57,912 nt of DNA, taken from the NCBI RefSeq assembly GCF_001984155.1, contig NZ_MTQO01000020.1:1-57912 (forward strand), read 5' to 3'. The first letter of the stretch is position 1. The number at the start of each line of letters is the position of its first letter. This document shows positions 8,694 through 16,711 of this stretch, piece after piece. The notes beneath the pieces are model-generated. The model was not told the origin of the DNA. It did not search any database and worked only from the letters and a program-made list of their open reading frames with translations. The DNA comes from Actinosynnema sp. ALI-1.44. Lineage in GTDB: Bacteria > Actinomycetota > Actinomycetes > Mycobacteriales > Pseudonocardiaceae. The position numbers were made by a program, and so were the translations under genes.

Positions 8694-10877
8694 GTGGCTA
8701 AGCTGCTGTACCGACTCGCGCACGCCGCACGACGGCGCCGGGGACTCGTCCTCGGCATCTGGCTGCTTGTCCTGGCCATCGCGGGCATCGGCGCCCTGGG
8801 TTTCGCGGGGCAGACCACGAACCAGTTCTCCATCCCCGGCACCGAGTCCCAGCGGGCGCTCGACCACCTCAAGGACAGGCTGCCGCAGGCCGCGGGCGCG
8901 TCCGGCCGGATCGTCTTCGCGGCGCCGCAGGGCAGGACCCTCGACGAGTCGAAGCAGGCCATCGAAGGTGCCATCGCCACGATCGGCGATACCGACCAGG
9001 TCGCGGACGCTTTCAGCCCGTTCGTCACCAAGGCCGTCGGTGACGGCGGCCGGATCGGCCTCGCCCAGGTGCAGTTCTCGGTCTCCCCGCCGGAGGTGAA
9101 GGAGGAGACCAAGGAGGCCATCAAGAACACCGTCGAGGCGGTCGGCAAGTCGGCCGGGCTCGAGGTCGCCTACAGCCAGGAGATCGCCGGTGAGATGGTC
9201 GCGATCGGCGCCACCGAGGGCCTCGGTGTGGTGATCGCGGCGCTCGTGCTCGTGCTGACGTTCGGTTCACTCGTCGCCGCCGGGTTGCCGCTGCTGACCG
9301 CGTTGATCGGCGTGGGCATCGGCATGGCCGGTCTGTACGCGCTGACCAGCGTGATCGACATGTCCTCCACCGCGCCGGTGCTCGCGCTGATGTTGGGCCT
9401 CGCGGTCGGCATCGACTACGCGCTGTTCATCGTGCACCGGCACCGCAAACAGGTGCTCGGCGGTATGGAGGTCGACGAATCGATCGCCCGCGCGATCGGT
9501 ACCGCGGGCAGCGCCGTGTTCTTCGCCGGTCTGACCGTGATCATCGCCCTGGCCGGGCTCACGGTCGTCGGCATCCCGTTCCTGTCGGTGATGGGCCTGG
9601 CCGCCGCCGCGACCGTCGCGGTCGCCGTGCTGATCGCGTTGACGCTGCTGCCTGCGATCCTCGGGTATGTCGGCGACAGGATCGTGTCGGACAAGGCACG
9701 CGCCAAGGCCGAGACGCCCGGCAAGAAGGAGGCCTTCGGCTACCGCTGGGGCCGTGCGGTGTCCCGCCGCCCGATCACCGCGCTCGTGCTGATCGTCGTT
9801 TCGCTCGGCGCCATCGCGATCCCGGCGTTCTCGCTGGAGATGGGCCTGCCGGACGACTCGACCGCGCAGGAAGGCAGCCCGCAGCAGCGCGCCAACGCGC
9901 TGGTCACGCAGGCGTTCGGGCCCGGCTTCAGCGGTCCGCTCGTGGTCGTGGCCGACCTGCCGTCCGGCGTCGGCCCCGAGCAGGCGCTGGGCGCCCTGGC
10001 AGGCAAGCTCAGCTCGGTCCCGGACGTCATCCGGGTCGTCCCGGCGGGTCTCAACCCGGACAAGACGGCCGCCGTGCTGCAGGTGATCCCCGGCAGCGGG
10101 CCGTCGACCGAGGCAACGAAGGACCTGGTCTCCCGGCTGCGTGAGATGACCGGCGAGGTCAAGGCGCAGACCGGCTCGACCATCGGCGTGACCGGGCAGA
10201 CCGCGTTGAACATCGACGTCTCGCAGAAGCTGTCCGACGCGCTGCCGACCTACCTGATCGTCATCGTCGGGCTGTCGCTGATCCTGCTGGCGATCATGTT
10301 CCGGTCGATCCTGGTGCCGATCAAGGCCACTGCGGGCTTCCTGCTCACCGTGGCCGCGTCGATCGGCGCCGTCGTGGCGATCTTCCAGTGGGGCTGGCTC
10401 GGTGACCTGCTCGGCATCTCGCACGGCTCACCGATCATCAGCTTCCTGCCGATCCTGATGACCGGCATCCTGTTCGGCCTGGCCATGGACTACGAGGTGT
10501 TCCTGGTCTCCGGCATGCGGGAGGCGTACGTCCACGGCGACACGCCGAAGGACGCGGTCGTCGAAGGACTCGGCCACAGCGCCCGCGTGGTCACCGCGGC
10601 CGCGCTGATCATGACGGCGGTGTTCGCCGGCTTCGTGTTCTCGCACGACACGGTGATCAAGTCGATGGGCTTCGCGCTGGCGTTCGGCGTCATGGTCGAC
10701 GCGTTCCTGATCCGGATGACGCTGGTCCCGGCGTTGATGACGCTGTTCGGCAAGGCCGCGTGGTGGTACCCCAAGCCACTCGACCGGATTACCCCGAACG
10801 TGGACGTGGAAGGCGAGACGCTCGCCCGCCACATCGGGCAGCAGGAGCGGCGGGAAAAGGTTCCCCAGCCGGTGTGA
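8694..10877 (+). CDS. MMPL/RND-family membrane exporter
   Basis: A 727-residue inner-membrane protein with the two-fold RND organisation: one N-terminal transmembrane segment (LGIWLLVLAIAGIGALGFA), a periplasmic loop to about residue 170, a block of five or six segments that includes GLAVGIDYALFIV, a second large external loop (about 385-515), and a second block containing FGLAMDYEVFLVSG. The paired D-Y residues in these two segments are the proton-relay positions typical of MMPL transporters. Such proteins move lipids, siderophores or drugs outward; the substrate here is unknown. GAAGGAG lies 6 nt before the GTG start. The gene follows its TetR regulator by 39 bp. Confidence 0.93.
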   Translation: MAKLLYRLAHAARRRRGLVLGIWLLVLAIAGIGALGFAGQTTNQFSIPGTESQRALDHLKDRLPQAAGASGRIVFAAPQGRTLDESKQAIEGAIATIGDTDQVADAFSPFVTKAVGDGGRIGLAQVQFSVSPPEVKEETKEAIKNTVEAVGKSAGLEVAYSQEIAGEMVAIGATEGLGVVIAALVLVLTFGSLVAAGLPLLTALIGVGIGMAGLYALTSVIDMSSTAPVLALMLGLAVGIDYALFIVHRHRKQVLGGMEVDESIARAIGTAGSAVFFAGLTVIIALAGLTVVGIPFLSVMGLAAAATVAVAVLIALTLLPAILGYVGDRIVSDKARAKAETPGKKEAFGYRWGRAVSRRPITALVLIVVSLGAIAIPAFSLEMGLPDDSTAQEGSPQQRANALVTQAFGPGFSGPLVVVADLPSGVGPEQALGALAGKLSSVPDVIRVVPAGLNPDKTAAVLQVIPGSGPSTEATKDLVSRLREMTGEVKAQTGSTIGVTGQTALNIDVSQKLSDALPTYLIVIVGLSLILLAIMFRSILVPIKATAGFLLTVAASIGAVVAIFQWGWLGDLLGISHGSPIISFLPILMTGILFGLAMDYEVFLVSGMREAYVHGDTPKDAVVEGLGHSARVVTAAALIMTAVFAGFVFSHDTVIKSMGFALAFGVMVDAFLIRMTLVPALMTLFGKAAWWYPKPLDRITPNVDVEGETLARHIGQQERREKVPQPV

Positions 10878-10959
10878 CGATTCGGCGGCGGCGCAGCGCC
10901 GTGGCCGGGTAGGTTTGTGCGGCCGCCGACTCGTTGCCCGACTAACAGAATCCCGACAC

Positions 10960-11319
10960 GTGAGCATTTGGGACCGTGCTGCCCGGTGGTCCGCCCGGCG
11001 CTGGCTGCGCAGGCTGGACGCCCGGCTGCAACCTGGCCACACCGCGGCCCGGCATGATCCGGTGATCGCCGCGGCCCTGGACCGCCACGCCCACCTGGTG
11101 CGTGCCCAGGTGGACCGCGACGCCCGGATCCGGGCCGGGATCGTCCCGGCGCCGCCGCTGGTCCTGCTGGCCATCTACGCCGAGGAGATCCACCAGGAAG
11201 CCGTCGCCACGGGATGGGAACCCCCGGTCGTGTGGACATCCCTCGACGGTCTGTCCCTGCGCCTGCTCGCCTGCTGTGTGGTGGCTAGAGATCGTCGAGT
11301 CGCGCGCGCTCTACGCTGA
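10960..11319 (+). CDS. Small conserved actinobacterial protein (DUF6401-like)
   Basis: A 119-residue protein starting at GTG 10960 (MSIWDRAARW). The longer reading frame from 10915 adds an unlikely N-terminus. It has the pattern of small actinomycete proteins annotated DUF6401: an Arg-rich N-terminus, a helical IAAALDRHAHLVRA segment, LAIYAEEIHQEAVATGWEPP and a C-terminal LRLLACCVVA. This family assignment is from memory and tentative; no catalytic motif is visible. The 3' end overlaps the convergent Ku gene by 35 bp. Confidence 0.6.
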   Translation: MSIWDRAARWSARRWLRRLDARLQPGHTAARHDPVIAAALDRHAHLVRAQVDRDARIRAGIVPAPPLVLLAIYAEEIHQEAVATGWEPPVVWTSLDGLSLRLLACCVVARDRRVARALR

Positions 11320-12064
11320 GCCGCAACGCCTCGAGCAGATCAAGAGCCGTTTCGCCGTCTCGCTGCACGGGGATCGGCGGCTCCTGCGCGGCGTCGGCCT
11401 TGGCGTCGATCAGCTCCCCGAGGGCTCGCTGGTAGTCGTCGGTGAACTCCCCCGGCCGGAAATCCGCAGCCATACTGGTCACCAGCGCCGTCGCCGCGGC
11501 CAACTCCTGTGGACGAACGGTCACCTCCCTTCCCAGGAAAGGGAAATCCACCGGCAGGATCTCGTCCGGCCACTGCATCGTGTGCAGCACCAGCACATCA
11601 CCCCTCGGCTGCACGGCGGCGAGCGTCTCCCGGCGGCGCATGCTGATCTTCACGATCGCGAGCCGTCGCGTGCGTTCCATCGCCAGCCGCAGCAAGGTGT
11701 ACGGCTGCACAGCGTTGTCGTCCGGTTCGAGGTAGTAACCCCGTTGGAAGTACAGCGGAGGGACGTCGCCGACCGGAACGAACCGCATCACCTGCATGGT
11801 CCGGTCGGACGGACTCGGCAACGTGTCGAAGTCGGATTGTTCCATCAGCACGATCCGGCCGTCCGGCAGCTCGTATCCCCTTGTCACGTCGGCGAAGTCG
11901 ATCTCGTCGCCGCACGCCTCACACTCGCGGCGGTAACGGATCCGCCCGGCGTCGGCCCGGTGCACGTGGTGGAACCGGAAGTCGTGGTCCTTCGTGGCCG
12001 CGTACGCCCGCACCCCGATCGTCACCAGGCCGATCGCCATGGACCCACGCCAGACAGCTCGCAT
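11285..12064 (-). CDS. ku: Non-homologous end-joining protein Ku
   Basis: A 259-residue bacterial Ku. The start MRAVWRGSMAIGLV is the canonical Ku N-terminus, followed by the HRADAGRIRYRRECEACG segment, a conserved VMRFVP strand, YYLEPDD in the bridge region and LLRLAMERTRRLAIVKI. It should form a dimeric ring on double-strand DNA ends and recruit LigD. At 259 residues it is near the short end of the family: it contains the ring core and a brief C-terminal helix but no long Lys-rich tail. No ligD or other end-joining gene is present in the window. A GGAAAG ribosome-binding site precedes ATG 12064. Confidence 0.95.
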   Translation of the reverse strand: MRAVWRGSMAIGLVTIGVRAYAATKDHDFRFHHVHRADAGRIRYRRECEACGDEIDFADVTRGYELPDGRIVLMEQSDFDTLPSPSDRTMQVMRFVPVGDVPPLYFQRGYYLEPDDNAVQPYTLLRLAMERTRRLAIVKISMRRRETLAAVQPRGDVLVLHTMQWPDEILPVDFPFLGREVTVRPQELAAATALVTSMAADFRPGEFTDDYQRALGELIDAKADAAQEPPIPVQRDGETALDLLEALRLSVERARLDDL

Positions 12065-12106
12065 GCTTTCCGTGCTACCTGCCGGAACTGCGGAATAACA
12101 GAGCCA

Positions 12107-12514
12107 TTAGGGGATGACTGCGACAGCGTCCACTTCGATCAGGAACTCGGGCTTGAACAGGCCCGCGACCTTGATCAGCGAACTGGCCGGGTTGGGCCGG
12201 TCGCCGAGCACCGGGCGGACGAACTCGTCACGGACGTCCCTGACCACCTGGATCTCGGTCACGTCGGTCACGTACCAGTTGAAGCGCACCACGTCGGCCC
12301 AGCCCGCGCCACTGGCTTTCAGCACGTTCTCCAGGTTGCGCAGGCACTGCCTGGTCTGCGCGGCCAGGTCACCCGGGCCGACCAGCCCGCCACTCTCGTC
12401 GATGGCGACCTGGCCGGAGATGAACGCGAGCGTGCCGGACGCCGTCACGGCGTGGGCGTACCCGTTGCCGGGCGCGTTGCCCGCTACGTCGGCGATTCGG
12501 TCGTGGATGGGCAT
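12107..12514 (-). CDS. RidA-family (YjgF/UK114) enamine/imine deaminase-like protein
   Basis: A 135-residue protein starting at ATG 12514 (MPIHDRIADV). RidA features include the AFISGQVAIDESG strand, the LRNLENVLKASGAGWADVVR helix and the C-terminal NPASSLIKVAGL-FKPEFLIEVDAVAV. The Arg that clamps the imino-acid carboxylate in true RidA lies in an N-P-A-R-S/T context; here the equivalent is N-P-A-S-S, so the Arg is missing. This suggests a RidA-subfamily paralogue acting on another substrate, or a protein without deaminase activity. The 5' end overlaps the preceding TetR gene by 31 bp, so the two are translationally linked. Confidence 0.88.
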   Translation of the reverse strand: MPIHDRIADVAGNAPGNGYAHAVTASGTLAFISGQVAIDESGGLVGPGDLAAQTRQCLRNLENVLKASGAGWADVVRFNWYVTDVTEIQVVRDVRDEFVRPVLGDRPNPASSLIKVAGLFKPEFLIEVDAVAVIP

Positions 12515-13098
12515 GTCAGCGTCCTCAGGTAGTCGTCGATCAGCTGGATCTGCCGGTCCGGCGGGAACCGGTCCGGGTCGAACAGGGCCTGCACGACCAG
12601 GCCGTGGGTGAGCGCCGCCGCGGACGCGACCACGTCGTCCACGTTCCTGCCCGGTGGGATCTCGCCCTTGTCGAACGCGGCGACGACATGGGGCCGCAGC
12701 TTGGCGCGCCAGCGTTCGTAGCGCGCGGTCTCGGTCGCCGCGAGCTCCGGATCGCCGATGGCCGCGTCCCAGAAACTCACCCACACCCGGTTCATCGCGA
12801 CGGCCTCCGGCGTCAGCGCCAACACGTCCAGCAGGTACGCGCGCAACGCGGCCAGCCCGGTCACGTCGATGTCCCGGTAGAGCGTGGCCAGCGTCCGTTC
12901 CTCCGCGACGGAGTGGGCGTACCGGACGAGGTCGCGCTTGGCCGGGAAGTAGTGCGTCAGCATCCCGGTCGACGCCCCCATCGCCGCGGCGACCGCACGC
13001 AGCGTGAGCTGCCCGAATCCCCGCTCGGCCAGCACACGCCACACCGCCTCGGACACGTCACGCCTACGGGCGTCATGATCGCCGGGAGCTGGGGGCAT
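12484..13098 (-). CDS. TetR-family regulator (TetR_C BetI-like)
   Basis: A 204-residue regulator. I place the start at ATG 13098 (MPPAPGDHDA) because a TACCAT -10 element lies 6 nt upstream, a leaderless arrangement; longer frames begin at 13113 or 13158 but have no ribosome-binding site. The N-terminal helix-turn-helix (AVWRVLAERGF, then LRAVAAAMGASTGMLTHYF) and the C-terminal half resemble the BetI-like group. It is followed by the overlapping RidA-like gene and is divergent from a tandem GNAT. The CAAACGTTTG palindrome between them overlaps its promoter. Confidence 0.9.
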   Translation of the reverse strand: MPPAPGDHDARRRDVSEAVWRVLAERGFGQLTLRAVAAAMGASTGMLTHYFPAKRDLVRYAHSVAEERTLATLYRDIDVTGLAALRAYLLDVLALTPEAVAMNRVWVSFWDAAIGDPELAATETARYERWRAKLRPHVVAAFDKGEIPPGRNVDDVVASAAALTHGLVVQALFDPDRFPPDRQIQLIDDYLRTLTCPSTTESPT

Positions 13099-13104
13099 GG
13101 CATG

Positions 13105-13125
13105 ATGGTACATAACAAACGTTTG
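13105..13125. promoter_or_regulatory. Leaderless -10 (minus strand) with CAAACGTTTG operator
   Basis: On the minus strand TACCAT at 13105-13110 is a -10 box 6 nt before ATG 13098. The perfect dyad CAAACGTTTG at 13116-13125 lies just upstream, inside the presumed -10/-35 spacer, and also immediately upstream of the ribosome-binding site of the divergent GNAT gene (GGAGG near 13130). A repressor here could control both genes. Confidence 0.6.
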
Positions 13126-13142
13126 GTACGGAGGTACTGGGG

Positions 13143-14234
13143 ATGCTCGCTTTTGCACTGGCCGACGACGCCGAACTGCGTCCGTTGGAGCCGTGGAACG
13201 CCGAGGAGTTCACCGCGCACATCACGCACACGCGCGACTACGTCGGGCCGTGGATCCCATGGGTCGACACGATCACCGACGTCGACGCCGGACGGCGGTT
13301 CCTGCAGAACTACGCCGACAGGCAGGCAGCGGACGACGGCCGCCTCTACGGCATCTGGGCAGGCGGGAAGCTGGTCGGCGGCACCGGGTTCCGGATCTTC
13401 GAGCCCGCGAACGGGATGTGCGAGCTCGGCGTCTGGCTCGATCCGGCGGCGGCAGGCCAAGGCCTGATCACCGAGGCCGCCAGGCACATGATCGACTGGG
13501 CGATCCGCGACCGCGGCATGTCCAGGGTGCAGTGGCAGACCCGGCCGGACAACGAGCGCAGCACCGCTGTGGCACAACGACTCGGCATGACCAAGGAAGG
13601 CGTGCTGCGGTCGGCGTCGGATCGTGGCCGGTACGACGCGGAGATGTGGTCGGTGCTGGCGTCCGAGTGGACCGCCGGGCAGGGCGCGATCGGCGTGCGG
13701 CTGAACGACAACGCCGAACTGCGCGCGCTGGAACCGTGGAACGCCGAGGAATTCGCCCGGAACATCGATCGCATCCGCGACTACATCGGACCGTGGGTCG
13801 GGATGGCGCACGTGGTCACCGACACCACGAGCGGCCACAAGGTCCTGCGGAACTACGCGAACAAGCTGGCAGCCGACAGCGGCCGGATCTACGGCATCTG
13901 GATCGACGGCGAACTCGTGGGCGGCACACTGTTCCGGACGTTCGACGCGGCGAACGGCATCTGCGAGCTCGGTGTGTGGCTGGATCCCGCCGCCACCGGC
14001 GGCGGCCTGATCACGCAGGCCTGCGGGCACATGATCGACTGGGCGGTATGCGTTCGCGGAATGTCCAGGATCGAGTGGCGCTGCAGCCCGGCGAACGAAC
14101 GCAGTGCCGCTGTGGCACAACGACTTGGCATGACGCTGGAAGGTGTGCTGCGTTCGGAGTACCCGCTCGACGGCGTCCGCCAGGACGCGCAGGTCTGGTC
14201 GGTTCTGGCCTCGGAATGGCAGGCACGCAAGTAG
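13143..14234 (+). CDS. Tandem-duplicated GNAT N-acetyltransferase (RimJ/RimL type)
   Basis: A 363-residue protein made of two complete RimJ/RimL-like GNAT domains fused head to tail (about 1-178 and 185-363). The halves share long matching stretches: LEPWNAEEF at both N-termini, ELGVWLDPAA, MIDWA, MSR, and ERS-AVAQRLGMT-EGVLRS. The CoA-binding loop reads AAGQGLITEA in the first half and ATGGGLITQA in the second, so both may bind acetyl-CoA. The RimJ/RimL family acetylates N-terminal amines of proteins or small-molecule amines; the substrate here is unknown. GGAGG precedes ATG 13143. The gene is divergent from a TetR regulator with a dyad between them. Confidence 0.92.
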   Translation: MLAFALADDAELRPLEPWNAEEFTAHITHTRDYVGPWIPWVDTITDVDAGRRFLQNYADRQAADDGRLYGIWAGGKLVGGTGFRIFEPANGMCELGVWLDPAAAGQGLITEAARHMIDWAIRDRGMSRVQWQTRPDNERSTAVAQRLGMTKEGVLRSASDRGRYDAEMWSVLASEWTAGQGAIGVRLNDNAELRALEPWNAEEFARNIDRIRDYIGPWVGMAHVVTDTTSGHKVLRNYANKLAADSGRIYGIWIDGELVGGTLFRTFDAANGICELGVWLDPAATGGGLITQACGHMIDWAVCVRGMSRIEWRCSPANERSAAVAQRLGMTLEGVLRSEYPLDGVRQDAQVWSVLASEWQARK

Positions 14235-14237
14235 AAT
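14232..14237 (+). promoter_or_regulatory. -10 element TAGAAT, leaderless promoter of the CBM2-type kinase gene
   Basis: TAGAAT overlaps the stop codon of the GNAT gene and ends 7 nt before GTG 14245. It is a close match to the actinobacterial -10 consensus and fixes the start of the kinase. Confidence 0.6.
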
Positions 14238-14244
14238 CGGCCGG

Positions 14245-15546
14245 GTGACGGACAAGGGCGACCTGGTCGCCGGTCGGTACCGGCTGGTCGGCCGGATCGG
14301 CCGCGGCGCGATGGGTGTGGTCTGGCGCGCGCACGACGAGCGCCTCGACCGCACCGTCGCGGTGAAACTCCTGTCGTTCGACGCCACGGCGGACGACAAC
14401 GTGTTCCGCGAGGCCCGCCTGGCGGCCAGGATCCAGCACCCCAACGCGATCCAGGTGCACGACGTGGTCGACCACGACGGCCGCCCCTGCCTGGTGATGG
14501 AGTACCTGCCGTCGAGCAGCCTGTCCGCGGTGCTCACCGACCGCGGCGCGCTGCCCGCCGACGAGGTGGCCGCAATCGGCGCGCAGATCGCCGGAGCGCT
14601 GACGGCCGCGCACGACGCCGGTATCGTTCACCGGGACATCAAGCCGGACAACGTGTTGATCGCGCCGGACGGCACGGTGAAGATCACCGACTTCGGCATC
14701 TCCCGGCTGATCGGCGACGGCGCCGGGACCGCGACCGGCAACGGTGTCATCGCCGGTACACCGGCCTACCTCGCGCCCGAGGTCGCCACCGGCGGCAAGG
14801 CCGGGTTCCCGTCGGACGTCTATTCACTCGGCTCGACTCTTTACACCGCAACGGAAGGCGCTCCCCCGTACGGCTTCGACGAGAACCCGATCGTCCTGGT
14901 GCGACGGGTCGCCACCGGCGAGATCGCCGCCCCGCGCCAGTCCGGCGTGCTCGGGCCGTTGCTGCTGTGGCTGCTGCGCGCGGACCCGAGCGAACGCCCG
15001 AGCATGCGCGAGGCGCAGGAGTACCTGGTGTCCGGCAAGCTGCCGCCGGAGGCACAGCCGCGCACGGCGACTATGGCGTTGCCGCCACGGAAACCGCGCA
15101 GGCGGAGTTTGCTCCTCACCGCGGCGGCCGCGGCACTCGTCGCGTTGGGAATCGTCGTCGGGCTGGCGATCAACCGTGACGGCGGACCGGCGGCGCTCCC
15201 CCTCCAGTCGCTTCCCGCCGCCACGACCACCAGTCACACGCCGTTGTCGTCCTGTCAGGCCGATTACCAGATCACGAACTCGTGGCAGGACGGCTACGAG
15301 GTGCTCGTGACCATCCGCAGCGGCACGGCGGCGCGGCTCAACGGCTGGACCGTGACGTGGATGCTGCCCGGCGGGCAGAGCATCAACAACCTGTGGAACG
15401 GAACGCTCTCGCTGGACGGCGCGAACGTGCGCGTGGCACCGGCTCAGTGGAACACCGCTGTGGACTCCACGACGTCGTTCGGTTTCATCGCGGCCACGAG
15501 GGGCGCCGGTCCCGTGAAGCCGGACGTAGTGTGCACGGCGCAGTAG
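14245..15546 (+). CDS. Transmembrane Ser/Thr protein kinase with an extracellular CBM2-like module
   Basis: A 433-residue Hanks-type kinase. The cytoplasmic domain (about 12-265) has the Gly loop GRGAMG, Lys41 (VAVK), catalytic Asp131 (HRDIKPDN), DFG and the APE-type APEV. A basic linker precedes one membrane helix (about 287-309). The outside part from Cys337 to Cys430 has the features of a family 2 carbohydrate-binding module: a Cys near each end, C-x-A-D-Y-x-I, a GWTVTW strand, GGQSINNLWNG and a Gly-rich FGFIA strand. CBM2 modules normally bind cellulose, chitin or xylan; here one occupies the position where PknB has PASTA domains, so the kinase may read extracellular polysaccharide. The domain call is from pattern recognition and was not run against a profile. 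Confidence 0.9.
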   Translation: MTDKGDLVAGRYRLVGRIGRGAMGVVWRAHDERLDRTVAVKLLSFDATADDNVFREARLAARIQHPNAIQVHDVVDHDGRPCLVMEYLPSSSLSAVLTDRGALPADEVAAIGAQIAGALTAAHDAGIVHRDIKPDNVLIAPDGTVKITDFGISRLIGDGAGTATGNGVIAGTPAYLAPEVATGGKAGFPSDVYSLGSTLYTATEGAPPYGFDENPIVLVRRVATGEIAAPRQSGVLGPLLLWLLRADPSERPSMREAQEYLVSGKLPPEAQPRTATMALPPRKPRRRSLLLTAAAAALVALGIVVGLAINRDGGPAALPLQSLPAATTTSHTPLSSCQADYQITNSWQDGYEVLVTIRSGTAARLNGWTVTWMLPGGQSINNLWNGTLSLDGANVRVAPAQWNTAVDSTTSFGFIAATRGAGPVKPDVVCTAQ

Positions 15547-15566
15547 CCCGTTCAACAGCAGCCCGA

Positions 15567-16211
15567 TCACATGTACGCGATGGCGATCTGCGCGTCCCGG
15601 GCTTCGACGCGCGACAACCGCTCGTGCAGGACGTCCGAGTAGAGCCATTCGCGGATCGGCGCCGCCGGGTCCTGCGGGGACCACCACAACAGCGGCGCGC
15701 TGTCCCGCGCGATCTGTTCGGCCCAGTGCTGCGCCAGCGCCGTGATCCCGGTGTCCGCATCGGCGCCGGTCAGCGTGTCGAGGTACGTCAGCCACGGCCT
15801 CAGGTCCCGGTCGATGTGCGCGGCGGCGCAGATGAGGGTCTCGACGGTGTACGGGTTCACGCCCCCGGTGACGGCACGCGTCACCATGTCGCACACGGCC
15901 CCGCGCAGCGCGGTCCGCTCCGCTTCCGGCCAGGTCTCGAAACCGGCGAAGGTCAGTCCGTGCAGCAGCCGCTCGTCGGGGCGTTTGGCCAACGCGTCGA
16001 GGATGCGCGGCGCGAGCCCGCGCCAGATCAGCCCGTACTGCTGCTCGGACCAGTGGTCGGTGACCTCGTAGGCGAACGACCAGACCAGGTCGTCCGGCAC
16101 CCGTGCGGGATCGCCACCGAGCAGCTCGAGGTCGGACTGGGCGTAGCAAGATGTGCAGCCCTCCACCGCACCCACGCGCGGCACGTCCGCGAACACCTCG
16201 TCGAGATCCAT
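15567..16211 (-). CDS. Hypothetical protein, actinobacterial
   Basis: A 214-residue acidic, Trp-rich protein starting MDLDEVFADV. The ATG at 16211 is preferred to the GTG at 16217 because a TAGCGT -10 box ends 6 nt before it. An N-terminal GCTSCYAQSDLELLGG segment has two Cys three apart, and the remainder is predicted helical with conserved-looking WPEAERTAL and DRDLRPWLTYL stretches. There is no signal peptide or membrane helix. I do not recognise a family with a known function. It is convergent with the CBM2-kinase gene (20 bp between stops). Confidence 0.75.
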   Translation of the reverse strand: MDLDEVFADVPRVGAVEGCTSCYAQSDLELLGGDPARVPDDLVWSFAYEVTDHWSEQQYGLIWRGLAPRILDALAKRPDERLLHGLTFAGFETWPEAERTALRGAVCDMVTRAVTGGVNPYTVETLICAAAHIDRDLRPWLTYLDTLTGADADTGITALAQHWAEQIARDSAPLLWWSPQDPAAPIREWLYSDVLHERLSRVEARDAQIAIAYM

Positions 16212-16217
16212 GCGCAC

Positions 16218-16223
16218 ACGCTA
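16218..16223 (-). promoter_or_regulatory. -10 element TAGCGT, leaderless promoter of a hypothetical gene
   Basis: On the minus strand TAGCGT ends 6 nt upstream of ATG 16211 and decides between two possible starts. Confidence 0.5.
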
Positions 16224-16240
16224 CGACGAACGGCGGCGGA

Positions 16241-16693
16241 TCACGACGCCTTTTGCGCTACCTCCAGCTCGCTGTCCGGGACGATCCGGTTGGCGATGGA
16301 GTCGAGACGCATCCGCAGCCGCAGCACGTCACCGCGGAACGTGCCGGGCCGCTGTGGGCCGAGCGTCCAGCGTTCGACGAACTCGCAGCACACGTCCAGC
16401 ACGCGGTTGGCGGCGGCCATCGACTCCGGCGTCTGGTGGCTGTCGACGGTGAGCAGGTCGGCCATGTGCCCGGCCAGTTCCTCGACATCCGTGACGACGT
16501 CCGTGACGGCCCGGTCCGGCAGCAGGACGGGGCGGTACATCACCAGATGCACCCAGACCAGCGGGCCAAGCATGCGTTCCTCGACGCCCGTCACCATGCG
16601 GCGGGAATACCCAGGCCAAACGGCTGTCAAACCGCTGTCGGCGGGAACCTGGCGGATTTCTTCGAAGTTGGTCCGTTCGTCCGAGCCGCTCAC
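16241..16693 (-). CDS. Hypothetical protein
   Basis: A 150-residue protein (MSGSDERTNF) that is mostly helical, with no signal peptide, membrane segment or known catalytic motif. It contains a VDSHQTPESMAAANRVLDV helix and a C-terminal RMRLDSIANRIVPDSELEV. It lies 29 bp upstream of the preceding minus-strand hypothetical and is divergent from a DUF998 membrane protein with only 18 bp between start codons. The function is unknown. Confidence 0.65.
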   Translation of the reverse strand: MSGSDERTNFEEIRQVPADSGLTAVWPGYSRRMVTGVEERMLGPLVWVHLVMYRPVLLPDRAVTDVVTDVEELAGHMADLLTVDSHQTPESMAAANRVLDVCCEFVERWTLGPQRPGTFRGDVLRLRMRLDSIANRIVPDSELEVAQKAS

Positions 16694-16711
16694 CCACGGG
16701 AGGTACTCTCA

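Noticed and set aside
11102-12532. A 476-codon plus-strand frame across the Ku gene
   Set aside because: It is antisense to Ku and RidA and has no domain of its own.
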